Shown here piece after piece: positions 35,574 to 45,516 of a DNA stretch of 64,000 bases. The position numbers were made by a program, and so were the translations under genes. Origin of the DNA: Medicago truncatula. Taxonomy: Eukaryota; Streptophyta; Magnoliopsida; Fabales; Fabaceae. The notes beneath the pieces were generated by a model. It made no database searches, was not told the origin of the DNA, and saw only the letters and a program-made list of their open reading frames with translations. The DNA is taken from the NCBI RefSeq assembly GCF_003473485.1, contig NC_053046.1, positions 10,674,001 to 10,738,000 of the forward strand. Direction: 5' to 3'. How positions within the stretch are numbered: position 1 is the stretch's first letter; each line of letters opens with the position of its first letter.

Positions 35574-37015
35574 TGTCAACGAAAATCGATTTCATTTATG
35601 ATATTTCCCCTTCAAAAGAAAATTGGAATATCAGGTTTCAAATGTTCGGATGTGGTTTGTGAGAGACATGAACAAGGACAAATTACTTTACTCCTTGAAA
35701 ATGGTTCTAATAGATAATAAGGTTCTTTGATGCTATTCATTTTTTTTTTTAAATGTTTCTAGTTTATTTTTTTTATGTGGTAAAGAGTTTGTTGTTTTTA
35801 AATTTTTTTACATCAATCAAATATGACGTCCAAATTCGTTCATGATATCTCCCATTGGCATAAAGAATCATAGAGTATATTGGTCGAATCATGTGGTTGA
35901 TTTGTTTTAGACAATTTTCCAAATCATACATGTTTGGTTGGAATATACGAATTTAAATATGGGTATTGATGAGTTACATAATATTAAATAGTTTATATTG
36001 AGAAAATGCCCCATTTAATCCACGAATCATTTTTGGTAGATGACCGAATCGCTGTAATTATTGATGGATTACATGTTTGGTTAATGAATGAAGGAATCAT
36101 GTTTTAGAATTTTTTAATGAACTATTTAATCCCCATTCTTAATAATTAAGAAAATTTGTTTTTAATGAGAAAATAGTTAATCCCTCGTTCCTCAAATGGG
36201 TATTGATGAATTACATTCTAATTCAAATCATTTAAAAAAAAACTAATAATAAATATATAATAATGGAGCAATAATAATGCCATTATATGATTCTTGTTTC
36301 CTCTTTTAATTACACCGGAAATAGATTATAAGTTTCCAATATATCACAATTTACTTATGCCTTTTTTTAGTGAGTCCCGTGTTAGATTATACATTTTTAA
36401 TTTATTGTCATTTCAAAAAGAAAAATTATTGTTATTTTTAAAATTTTTAGGGTGAGCGAATTAACGCAATTGTTAGGTGTCCTCTCATATACAAGTATGA
36501 GAAGGAACTAAGTGAAAATTGAGTATACTCTATTGGAAATTTCAGTATTGCTGCTAATGTGGGGTCAACAAGACATTAACTTGGTTATTTTATCGTTTAG
36601 TTTTTATACTGTTTGAAATTTTATTTTATAATGTTTATTCATGGTGTGCTCTTTTGTGTTTTTGTATATTTATTTTTTAATACGCACAAATTTTCAGATG
36701 TCATGGGGATTGTTGAAAAGTCATATTCTCGCAATGGAACTCAGTCCAAGATGGTTCCCGTTGAGTTAGATTATGATGGGTATGTCGATCTCTATTATTT
36801 TATTAGTGATATTTATTTTTTAGATTATTGTCGAGATAAAATTTGATTCCTAATTTAAACTAAATGTTATCATAGGTTTCGTTTGAAGGTTACTTTGTTT
36901 GATCTTTATGTCGATGCTTTGAATGTTTTTCTTGTATCTGGTGAAACCGATAATGTTGTTGTTGCTATCCTCTTGACCAAAATCAAGATGTTTCAAGGTA
37001 TGATTATATTTTATG
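35574..37015 (+). pseudogene. Replication-protein-A-like (OB-fold, DUF223-type) gene, N-terminal and middle exons
   Basis: An ATG at 35572 opens STKIDFIYDISPSKENWNIR, the typical start of RPA1-like OB-fold proteins; the frame then breaks. A weaker second copy (TSKFVHDIS) follows at about 35825. After an acceptor at about 36697, DVMGIVEKSYSRNGTQSKMV and PVELDYDG are encoded. After a further intron, 36877-36996 gives FRLKVTLFDLYVDALNVFLV plus SGETDNVVVAILLTKIKMFQ, ending at a GT donor. These are recognisable OB-fold segments of RPA70-like plant proteins, many of which travel with Helitrons. Internal stops, a duplicated start and inserted elements show it is dead. The C-terminal part lies in the palindrome at 38.5-40.5 kb. 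Confidence 0.7.
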
Positions 37016-37300
37016 GGGTTAATAGTGTTTTTCACATCTGTAATATATGTTATTTCTGGTTTTCGCCCCTATAAAATTTTCGGTTTGATTTGCACCCTCG
37101 TAAAATTTTTATTTTCCGGAAAACACCCCTAATAGGCCATTTTCAGATTTTTTTTCAAGAAATTTTGGTTTTTGAATGGCCTATTAAGGGTGTTTTCTGG
37201 AAAATAAATTTTTTACGAGGGTGCAAATCAAACTGAAAATTTTATAGAGACGAAAACCGGAAATGACATATATTACAAGGGTGAAAAACACTATTAACCC
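37016..37300. mobile_element. MULE-type MITE, 285 bp, inserted in the RPA-like pseudogene
   Basis: Almost perfect long inverted arms begin GGGTTAATAGTGTTTTTCAC on both sides. The 9-bp duplication TATTTTATG is exact (37007-37015 and 37301-37309). The whole element folds into one hairpin. It interrupts the intron just after the donor that follows the KIKMFQ exon. Confidence 0.92.
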
Positions 37301-37309
37301 TATTTTATG

Positions 37310-37548
37310 CGTCTAAAAATGATTATTCTTTTAGCTTTACGGGTGATAAATATTTTGTTTTTATTATTTTTTATTTTACGACTTCAAGTCAGGCAACCAT
37401 TCAGAATACCATTTATCATAGAAATTATTCTCGAGACAATGTTACATCAGGTTACTCGAGAAAATCAGGATACCAAGAGTCCTTTTTTTTTATACACTGA
37501 TACAGAAATTCATGAGCCTTCTTTTTTTCTCCATCAATTTTATATTTA
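37310..37548 (+). pseudogene. Possible further RPA-like exon remnant
   Basis: After an acceptor-like TCAG at about 37391, the frame reads ATIQNTIYHRNYSRDN. The (A/S)xIQN(S/T)xY pattern is where RPA-like proteins continue after the segment ending in MFQ. The reading frame soon becomes uninformative, so the assignment is tentative and rests mainly on position. Confidence 0.35.
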
Positions 37549-38278
37549 GACACAACCCAAAAAAAATAAGTTACATCTCAGAATGACTAATATACCCTTT
37601 AACTAAAATAAAAATTTCAAATTAACTAAATTTACATCAACGTAAATTGAACATAAGTAAACTTAATTTACATTAACCTAGATTGAACGTAAGTACATTA
37701 ACCTAGATTGAACATAAGTAAACTTAATTTACATTAACCTAAATTGAACATAAGTAAACTTAATTTACATTAATCTAGATTGAACGTAAGTAAACTTAAT
37801 TTACATTAACCTAAATTGAACATAAGTAAACTTAATTTACATTAACCTAGATTGAACGTAAGTAAACTGAATTTACACTAACCTAAATAGAACATACGTA
37901 AACTTGAATTTACATTAACCCACATACCTAAACTACACCAACCCCTTTTATATACATACACGTAAACTTAATTTACACGAACCTCTCACTTAAAATCAAA
38001 TTGATAGGCATATTTCATACCAAAATAAACAATAAACAAATAGAAACTCATCGAAAATGAAATTCATTAACCTTTATGAATATAGTACAGATCAATAACA
38101 AAGATGTTGATTCAGATATTGGTTGCACATCTATGGTGATTTGTGGATGAAATCGGGTAAGGGTTCAGAATGATCATAAAAGATGGGTTTTTAAAAATTT
38201 ACATGAAGAGGGCAATTTTGATATTATTGTAAAATTTTAAATAAATTTAGGTGTAACTTATTTTTTTTGAGGTGTGTC
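37549..38278. mobile_element. MULE-like element with a minisatellite core, 730 bp
   Basis: The ends GACACAACCCAAAAAAAATA and, read inward, GACACACCTCAAAAAAAATA continue as AGTTACA(T/C)CT. The flanking 9-mers TTATATTTA and TAATGTTTA agree at 7 of 9 positions, which fits an aged Mutator-type duplication. The interior holds a 36-bp minisatellite and no gene. In plan it resembles the element at 11506-12443. Confidence 0.7.
37629..37930. repeat. 36-bp minisatellite, about eight copies
   Basis: The unit TAAGTAAACTTAATTTACAT then TAACCTAAATTGAACA recurs head to tail with two alternating variants (CTAAATTGAACA and CTAGATTGAACG). The array degrades at the right side. It lies within the MULE-like element. 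Confidence 0.92.
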
Positions 38279-38587
38279 TAATGTTTATCATGTCTAAATT
38301 CATTAAGATACCCTGTTTTAATGTACCGAAGCCATTCTTTTTTCCTCACATAAGTACGTAGTCTACAATCTTCCAAAGGCTTTTATTTAGAGAGAATGTA
38401 GATGTTCAAACGTAAACAATTAGAACAGAAATTCAAATATGGAAACAACCTTAAACATGTTCCAAACTTCTCAAACGATCAACCGAAACCCGTTCAACAG
38501 AAACAGCTAGTGCGAAAATAAATCAAAGTAAAGTGTGGAAAACCCCACATCCACTCAAAATCAGAAAACAATAAGTATTTAAAACGC

Positions 38588-39304
38588 TTAGAAATTATCC
38601 TCTTCAACGAATGGTGCACCTTGCATAGCCTGACCAATGTTGAAAAAGACAGCAAACTCCTGAACTAACTTGCTATCCGCAGTCATGTGCTTCACTTCAT
38701 AAACCTTCTCAGCCACGTTGTCATGAGCGGCATCAACTGCTACCTTGAAAACAAGAGGATTGTTAGCCATTGCTACCAGCTCGGCAGGCACGTAACCAAC
38801 ATTAGCAACCTGTAAATATAAAAATAAATATGTAATCAAATGACATTATAATTTAAAACGATAAAAATCAGATGAAAGCCTTCAAAAATATAAGTTGATA
38901 CCATGCCAGTTTAAGTTGTTACCATTTCGTTGGCACCAACCAACTGAGCACAAGATCTTTGTAAAAACTTTTCGAGAGCAGTGTCAAATACGACAAAATT
39001 TCTGAGTGGTCAAAGACATTAAGCTTCACTTTGTACCTGCATTCATTTACGTTTTAATCTACATAAGTACAACATCAAAACTCACTAAACTTGATAGCAA
39101 CTATATACATAGACACGACGAAACCGTGACAATAATATACCTCGTGGAGACATTTAAAACATGTTTGTTGCATTTCGGGCAGAAAAACATCCCCCATCTC
39201 GAAACACTCCTCCTACACACACAACCCACGTACCACCAGCCATCATCCAGCACCAGTTCATTTATATGTTCGTACACTATATATTCGTCTTTATTCAAAA
39301 ACAA
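38588..39304 (-). pseudogene. RPA-like C-terminal exons, left palindrome arm
   Basis: On the minus strand, 39268-39140 reads INELVLDDGWWYVGCVCRR and WGMFFCPKCNKHVLNVSTR, a zinc-ribbon of the RPA1 C-terminal domain (DBD-C). About 39000-38923 reads NFVVFDTALEKFLQRSCAQL, then VGANEM before a GT donor. 38810-38588 reads VANVGYVPAELVAMANNPLV, with KVYEVKHMTADSKLVQEFAV and a stop after VEEDNF. This order matches RPA70-like proteins. It is the better-preserved arm, but no N-terminal exons precede it on this strand, so it is at most a fragment. An expressed short protein cannot be excluded. Confidence 0.72.
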
Positions 39305-39984
39305 TTTTTACAAACTAAATTAATAACATTCATCCTATCCAATCAGGATATGCAAAATATATAAAATTAAGAAGAAAAATATATATACCACTTCATAGAA
39401 CGACAATTCGGAGTTCGGATACAGTAGCTTTGGGAGAAAGACCCCAGGGATCATAATCACGAGCCTATTTGTCCACCTCATCCATCATACTTATAGACGG
39501 TGTAGTCAAGAGTCTCTTATACAACATGTTATATTATAACATAACAATCAAATTAAAAATGTAATGTATACCACCATTTCATATGCATGTTTTAAAGAAA
39601 TTAATAATGATAAACATCACACACATCTTCAACCTTAAAGGGAGGTGTGTACGATGTTTATCATTATTAATTTCTTTAATACATGCATATGAAATGGTGG
39701 AATACATTACATTTTTAATTTGATTGTTATGTTATCATATAGCATGTTGAGAGACCCTTGACTACACCATCTATAAGCATAGTGGATGAGGTGGACAAAT
39801 CGGCTTATGATTATGATCATTGGGGTCTTCCTCCCAAAGCTACTGTATTCGAATTGTCGTTCTGTGAAGTGGTATATATTTTTCTTCTTCTTAATTTTAT
39901 ATATTTTGCATATCCTAATTGGATAGGATGATTGTTATTAATTTAGTTTGTAATAATTGATTTCGAATAGGGACATACATATAT

Positions 39985-40440
39985 CGTGTACGGACATATA
40001 AATGAACTGGTGTTGGATGATGACTTATGGTATGTGGGTTGTGTGTGTAGGAGGAAAGTGTTTCCAGATGGGGATGTTTTTCTGCCCGAAATGCAACAAA
40101 CATGTTTTGAATGTCTCAACGAGGTATATTATTGTCACGGTTTCGTCGTGTATATGTATATAGTTGCTATCAAATTTAGTGAGTTTTAAATTATAATGCT
40201 GTTTGATTACATATATATTACAGGTTGCATGTTGGTTACGTACCTGCCGAGTTGGTAGCAATGGCTAACAATCCTCTTCTTTTCAAGGTAGCAGTTGTTT
40301 CCGCTCATGACAACGTGGCTGAGAAGGTTTATGAAGTGAAGTAGATGAAGTGAATTGGCTGAGAAGGTTAGTTCAGGATCTTTTTCAACATTGGTTGGGC
40401 TATGCAAGGTGCACAATTCGTTGAAGATTATAATTTCTGA
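39985..40440 (+). pseudogene. RPA-like C-terminal exons, right palindrome arm (degenerate)
   Basis: The plus strand repeats the left arm: GHINELVLDDDLWYVGCVCR, then a frameshift before the CPKCNKH-equivalent bases, then HVGYVPAELVAMANNPLLFK and VAEKVYEVK followed by a stop. The MTADSKLVQEFAV coding bases are replaced by a short repeat and deletion. The NFVVFDTALEKF exon is missing. This arm has the same orientation as the N-terminal exons at 35.6-37.0 kb, so it may be the original 3' end of that gene. Confidence 0.75.
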
Positions 40441-40555
40441 GTGTTTTAAAGATTTATTGTTTTCTGATTTAGAGTGAATGTGGAGTTATATATCTACACT
40501 TTGCTTTGATTTATTTTCGCATTAGCGAACAGTTTTCAGTTGATCATTTGAGAAG

Positions 40556-41505
40556 TAAACAATTGTTTACATTTGAAAACAAATCAAAGCAAAGTGTGGA
40601 TAACCCCACATCCACTCAAAATAGTTTATTTGAGAATAAACTACTTCTATCATACACTATCCAACACCCAAATTGATAACAAATAAACTTCACGCACATA
40701 CACTATATAAAAGATAGAAATAGTTATAAATAAAAGACGAGTGTTGAAGAAAAGGATTGAAGCTCCTGATATTGTACGAAGATAATAATATTTGCAAGGA
40801 GACCATAAATATTGTGTATCGTGAGGTCTTTCAAAAAGTATAAGCGTTGTGTAACGTGTGGTTTTATTTGCATGCTTCTAATGGTTGATTGTGTATTCAG
40901 ATGATTCAATACTTATGACTATGTTATGTTAACTCTTGACTTCTTTGCTCAAAAAAAAAAAAAATCTCTTGACTTCTGCCAAATAATGCCTCGACAAATG
41001 TTTGAATGCATGTCTTATTTCTTTTTGTGTTGCGTGATGCATACCAATGGCAATTTGAAATAGATACCAATGATAATTACTTAATTAATCAATACCACTA
41101 TATTAAGGTGATATACACTTGAGGTTGAAGTGCTAGGTAACCTGGTTGTAGGAGCTTAGCATCGCAAACTCAAGGAAAATAATTTAATGGTCAAAACTTC
41201 TACACTCTGCATATTGAGAAATATGAAATAGCAACCTTTGGTGTAACAAATTTTTCTTATGATTTTATTTTGTTTGCAATTTTGCTCTACTACATATAAA
41301 AAAAATTTAAAACAAAAGGCAAGGAGACCTTTCAACTTTATCTTATGTTAACCAGTGCCCAGTTAAGCAGCTATATACTTGGAATTTTGCAATCTTCTGT
41401 GTTTGTCTTGCTAAGCGGTAAACTGGGAATTTGGTGTTTCGATTTTCTAACTAACTTCTCATGTAGTCTCTCTATCTCTTTTGCTCTTTGTTAAGTGTAT
41501 ACACT
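40556..41505. other. Intergenic; no gene
   Basis: AT-rich. It starts with a second copy of the arm-edge phrase (CAAAGTGTGG...CCCCACATCCACTCAAAAT at about 40585, matching 38535 in direct orientation). Nothing else is recognised. Confidence 0.4.
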
Positions 41506-42650
41506 ATAATGACAAATGTTCGACGAGGGAGTCAAGTCTAACGGGCTATGGGACGTGTGCCATATACAACGTCATATTGGAATTTTCTAGTATCTTGATT
41601 GGTTAAGTTGTTATAGGAAAACTCGGCTTGTGCAAGAATGAGATCTCATTGCTTCAATTTCATTTCAATAAACCTCTAAAGAAGATTTCCCTCACGTTTG
41701 TTGATTGCCTCGATTTGACAATTAGTTTGGGGTGGCTTGCACTAATAAATCGAAGCTTAGTTTCCATCTTTCATGAAGATGCAATCTCCTTGAAATACAG
41801 ATATACACCCTAAACAAAACAATTGGTCTTAAGACAAGAAATGAAGTGAGTCATCTTTGAAAATTTATCCACAACTACCAATATGGAGTCTTTCTACCAC
41901 TAAGTTCGAGACAAACAAAGAACAGTGACATGTATAACCCTGTGTTCTGACTAAGTGGCCTAATAATCCTCCATCATGGAATTTTAAAAGGAGGTTTTTT
42001 CGTCTACTAAGAACGTTAATAATAATATTATGAACTTCTGCCTTGTGCTTGACCAAGAACATAAGGTTGTAAGAACTCAATATATTTCATGTTTACGGTT
42101 GGTCCTCCATTGGAAATTGAGGTTTTCATGGTTTGAGTAGAGAGGATAAACTCTTTGTCCATCAAATAATGACTCCAGTATTGTAAGGCACAAGATTGTT
42201 GCAAGCATCCCAGCTTACTTCGAACACTTGATAGGAGGTCGGGAGGGCTATAATATTGGTACTTCAGTTAAGCTCTTATGGGCTAGATCGGTCCATTGGA
42301 AGTGGTCTCCCTTAGTGCAGTTTATGACAAGGGTCGCAACAAAGCTAAAGTTCTTGATGAACCTCCTGTAAAATAAGGTTAATCCATGGAAACTTCTAAC
42401 ATCATTGATTTAGTTTAGATTGACAAAGATTTTTTCTCACGTAGGATATGTAATATACTTGTTGAAGGTGCTCCAAGTGTTTATGCCTTTTCTTTACTAT
42501 AGATCAAGATATCATCAAAGTAAACAGCTACAGATGTATCAATGAAATGGTCGATTACCTAATTCATCAATCAAATAAAGGTATTAGGAGTTAAAGTTCT
42601 CCCCTTGTGAGAAGCCACTTTTAGAATATCAATGTGAATCGAAGAGTTTG
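41506..42650 (-). pseudogene. Ty3/gypsy retrotransposon pol remnant
   Basis: Minus-strand fragments occur in the gypsy pol order. About 42580-42440 gives VAVYFDDILIYSKE, the reverse-transcriptase catalytic YxDD-type motif. About 42360-42260 gives FIKNFSFVATLV, the end of RT. About 42080-42000 gives KHKAEVHN and VLSRRKNLL, the RNase H/spacer region. About 41890-41815 gives DSILVVVDKFSKMTHFISC, the integrase core. Further integrase-like words follow to 41520. Many stops and frame changes make it inactive. No LTRs were found. Confidence 0.78.
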
Positions 42651-42764
42651 TGTGAATGATAATTTTGAAGGAATCATACAACTGTAAAATTTTATACACA
42701 TTCTCTTTGGTAGGTAAAATTATTATATAAATAACTATATATTTTATCACACCAATTTTGTATT

Positions 42765-43031
42765 ATTCGTAGTGATAACCTTTCTATGTTCCAGAAGTTG
42801 AAAAATTATTTATAAAAGAATGAACTATTATGTGTTAAAGGGCATTTAATTATAATTATAATAAGTGTGCTAAAGGGCATTTGCTTATAATAATTAATAA
42901 TTATAACTTTAAGGATTTTTTTTGCAACTCCTTAAGCCCTAAAAATACCTTATTGTTATAGTAAAACATGCTTTTTACACTATAAATTGAACATATCAGA
43001 TTCTATTTGTGACATGCAAACATAGAAAAAT
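42765..43031 (+). promoter_or_regulatory. Conserved NCR promoter block, copy 1
   Basis: This block is shared, in order, with the regions upstream of the NCR genes at 47365 and 51875: a GTTxxAxAGGTTGxAAA-like start, TTATAAAAGAATG, GCATTTAATTATAAT, CAACTCCTTAAG (about 42925-42936), and a TATAAA box at 42981-42986, about 50 bases before the ATG. Conservation of noncoding sequence among paralogues suggests regulatory function in nodules, by family analogy. Confidence 0.7.
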
Positions 43032-43320
43032 ATGAATAAAACTCTCAAGTTTGTGTATGTTTTGATTTTATTTATTTCCCTATCTATTGTTTCAAAGAGC
43101 GTTGCCCGTAAGCTATATTTTTTTTTATTCTTTTCAATTTTCCTTCTTTACTTTATTGTTCATACAAAATATCTAATTTTGTTAACACTATTTAATTCTC
43201 TTTTTTATTCCAGAATATAATATTGGATGCAAAACCGATGATGATTGTCAAAAATACTATACAAAAATGTTTGGGATGAAGTGTTTTAAAAGCTGGTGTA
43301 TTACTGGGATCTTAGACTAG
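43032..43320 (+). CDS. NCR (nodule-specific cysteine-rich) peptide, 4-Cys
   Basis: Exon 1 (43032-43107) encodes MNKTLKFVYVLILFISLSIV and SKSVA, a secretory signal. Exon 2 (43214-43320) gives the mature part with CKTDDDC and KCFKSWC. The phase-1 GT-AG intron is 106 bp; the joined protein has 60 residues. The four cysteines, spaced C-x5-C ... C-x4-C, and the intron just after the signal peptide are typical of NCR peptides. In IRLC legumes these are sent through the nodule secretory pathway to symbiosomes, where they steer bacteroid differentiation. The target of this one is unknown. It differs from the two NCR genes downstream in its mature part and spacing. A conserved promoter block lies directly upstream. 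The lack of a conserved proline after the second cysteine is unusual but occurs in the family. Confidence 0.87.
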
Positions 43321-45071
43321 CAAAAAATCTATGAATTATACCTTATGATTTACTGGTTGCAAATACAATATAAATGTCCCAGAGCCAAATAACATGAATC
43401 ATTAAGATTCATCCTTCACTTTGCTTGATCATGACCAAGAGCAAAATATAATTTTCTAGATGCAGATTTTCAAAAACATATAGAGAAGATTTTTTTTTTC
43501 GGAATCAGCTTCTTCACCGTTGCTCACACATGTACTAACCCTAGTTTCCCTAACGATCTTGTAAGGCTTGTCCAAATTCATGCTGCTACCAGTACGACAT
43601 CATAGGAGCATTAAACTTATAGGTGAAAACTTCTGTATATATACGAAAACATTGAATTGGTTTCTCATGGTTAATTCACATTTAACGTTTCTGATGTAAT
43701 CTAAAACTTATTTTCACTATATGATGAACATTGTTTTTAGTCCTTAAATTATTCTCCTTTAAATGATTTATTTATTTAAGAGAATTTAATCATTCACAAT
43801 TTTCATCAAAGAATTTTTTAAGTTACAGTTGGAAATGTTTTGGAAGAACTAAGACTCAATAATATAGAATACATAACTGAAAACTTGACTGAATTTCTAA
43901 CTTTACTGGACTTAGCAACATGTTTATATACTGCTTAGTTAGTAATAAATTGAAATATAATATGTAATTGCAATATAATAAATTGAAATATAATATGTAA
44001 TTGCAACACTTCACTTTTCTTTTAAATTTGTTCTTCTCCTTGAGTGTATTAGCAATCTTAGCAAAAATATTTTCAAGTAATGATTCAAAATGTCATTGAA
44101 GAGTGACAGAACACCAAATACAAAACATAACATTAAAAGAAAATGCAATTTCTTTTGAAAAATAGAAAGAATTTTTTTCTTAAAGAAAACATTTTAGAAA
44201 TTTCTTAGATTTAGAAAGAAAACGAATAATAATTTTTTGAAAAATAGAAGTGACCTAAATAAAACAAGTCAAATTTCGATAATTCAAGATACTCCAATGA
44301 TAGATTGAGCTCTGATGTCAATTGAAGATACAGGAAACACAAGAAATGGGGTTTTAAATTATGTTGACCGTTTAAAAGCATTTGTTTTGAAATGTTCTTC
44401 GTCAAAAAAAAAAAAAAATCTTTTGAACAAAATAGTTTTTTTTTTGTAGTGTTTTGAACAAAATATTAATTAATAAAAGACATAAAGAACTTCGCTAAAT
44501 AAAAGAGAAAGAGAAAATAATAACCCGCAGTATTTTTATACTAGCTCATAACAAATTGTTACTACATCTTGCCCTCCCCTTATAAAAGGATTTGCATCAA
44601 TATAGTCGAGGACTTGATCTACTAAACCATGTATCATCTTCTCTTTCTCTTGACCTCCATACCCTTCTTCACTAAAAACCTTCTAGCCTTCTAAGCAACT
44701 TCTTGAAATTGCCTTGTTAATGACTTTACATGTCTCTTCAAATTGTGATTTTTCGAAAAATGGGTTGTTTTTATTGGCCTTAATTATAGAGAAGTTAAGA
44801 CCATCTTCAACGGAGGGATCTCTTATTTATAAGACTTGGTAACTATGATCAGGTACCTCAATTAGAGAAAATAATTGTGTACCTAATGAGCACATGGTCT
44901 CAAATAGCTATCCTCTCTCTTTCCAGGTCTCACTCTTTTTAAAGATTAAAATATTAAAATGTAATGATATATGGGTTATTGATAGACAATTAATTGGTTT
45001 GGTTTAAGAAATTTTTGTGAAGAGCTAAGTTGGAGGGATTGAATGTTTATTAGGGATTACTGTTAAAAAAT
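43321..45071. other. Intergenic region after the first NCR gene
   Basis: A 29-bp unit (TAAATTGAAATATAATATGT then AATTGCAA) is doubled at about 43948-44006. A protein-like fragment at 44524-44767 is listed separately. 44800-45070 shares wording with 13470-13790. No intact gene is seen. Confidence 0.45.
44530..44767 (-). pseudogene. Unidentified protein-coding fragment with one stop
   Basis: The minus strand has 79 codons of coding-like text with a single internal TAG. Pieces read NNPFFEKSQFEETCKVINKA, KVFSEEGYGGQEKEKMIHGL and VDQVLDYIDANPFIRGGQDV, ending in CYELV and a stop. Codon use and composition look like a real protein, unlike the surrounding AT-rich sequence. I do not recognise the family. 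It may be a processed or transposed fragment of a host gene. No start, introns or target duplication were found. Confidence 0.45.
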
Positions 45072-45073
45072 TA

Positions 45074-45328
45074 CTCCATCCGTTTCAAAATACACGTCGC
45101 TATTTTGCAATGTGCACTATTCATATGACTTACTTTGATCATGTTTTTTTGACTAATATATAAATGCATGTAAGATGTTATTTGATTTGTCTCAAATAAA
45201 TATTTTCAAAATATTAAATTTTTATAATTTTTTAGTTTAGATAATTGAAGATATTAACACTTGAAATTGTGCATTGGTATGTGTAAAGTGGTTGATCGAC
45301 TACGACATATATTTTGAAACGGATGGAG
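45074..45328. mobile_element. Stowaway (Tc1/mariner) MITE, 255 bp
   Basis: The termini CTCCATCCGTTTCAAAATA are matched by the exact complement at the right end. The element is flanked by TA (45072-45073 and 45329-45330). Length and TIR are classic for Stowaway. Confidence 0.95.
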
Positions 45329-45516
45329 TATAAATAAATAATGTATACACGTGAAACTCATTTAAATACTTAAAAATTAGTTTCTCCATTGTAAATGCTC
45401 TAAATCAAACAAAATCGAGCTAATTTTTATTCTCATAAAGAGATTATTAAAATTGAAATCCTATATAAATCAAGCGTATAACAACATCTTGATTGATGTA
45501 CATCATAATCTACTAA

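Larger units (their letters stand above)
38470..40555. repeat. Imperfect ~2.1 kb palindrome
   Basis: The left arm, about 38470-39635, is inverted relative to the right arm, about 39642-40555, around a spacer of a few bases. At the centre TGATAAACATC and GATGTTTATCA pair. Farther out CATATGAAATGGTGG, the zinc-ribbon coding block and GTTGATCATTTGAGAAG pair in order. The right arm lacks about 250 bases present in the left one. Both arms carry the same RPA-like C-terminal exons, so this is an inverted duplication and not chance. Confidence 0.92.

Noticed and set aside
38588..38839. Stand-alone 83-residue gene
   Set aside because: It is the last exon of an RPA-like fragment in one arm of the palindrome; the first residues are intron.
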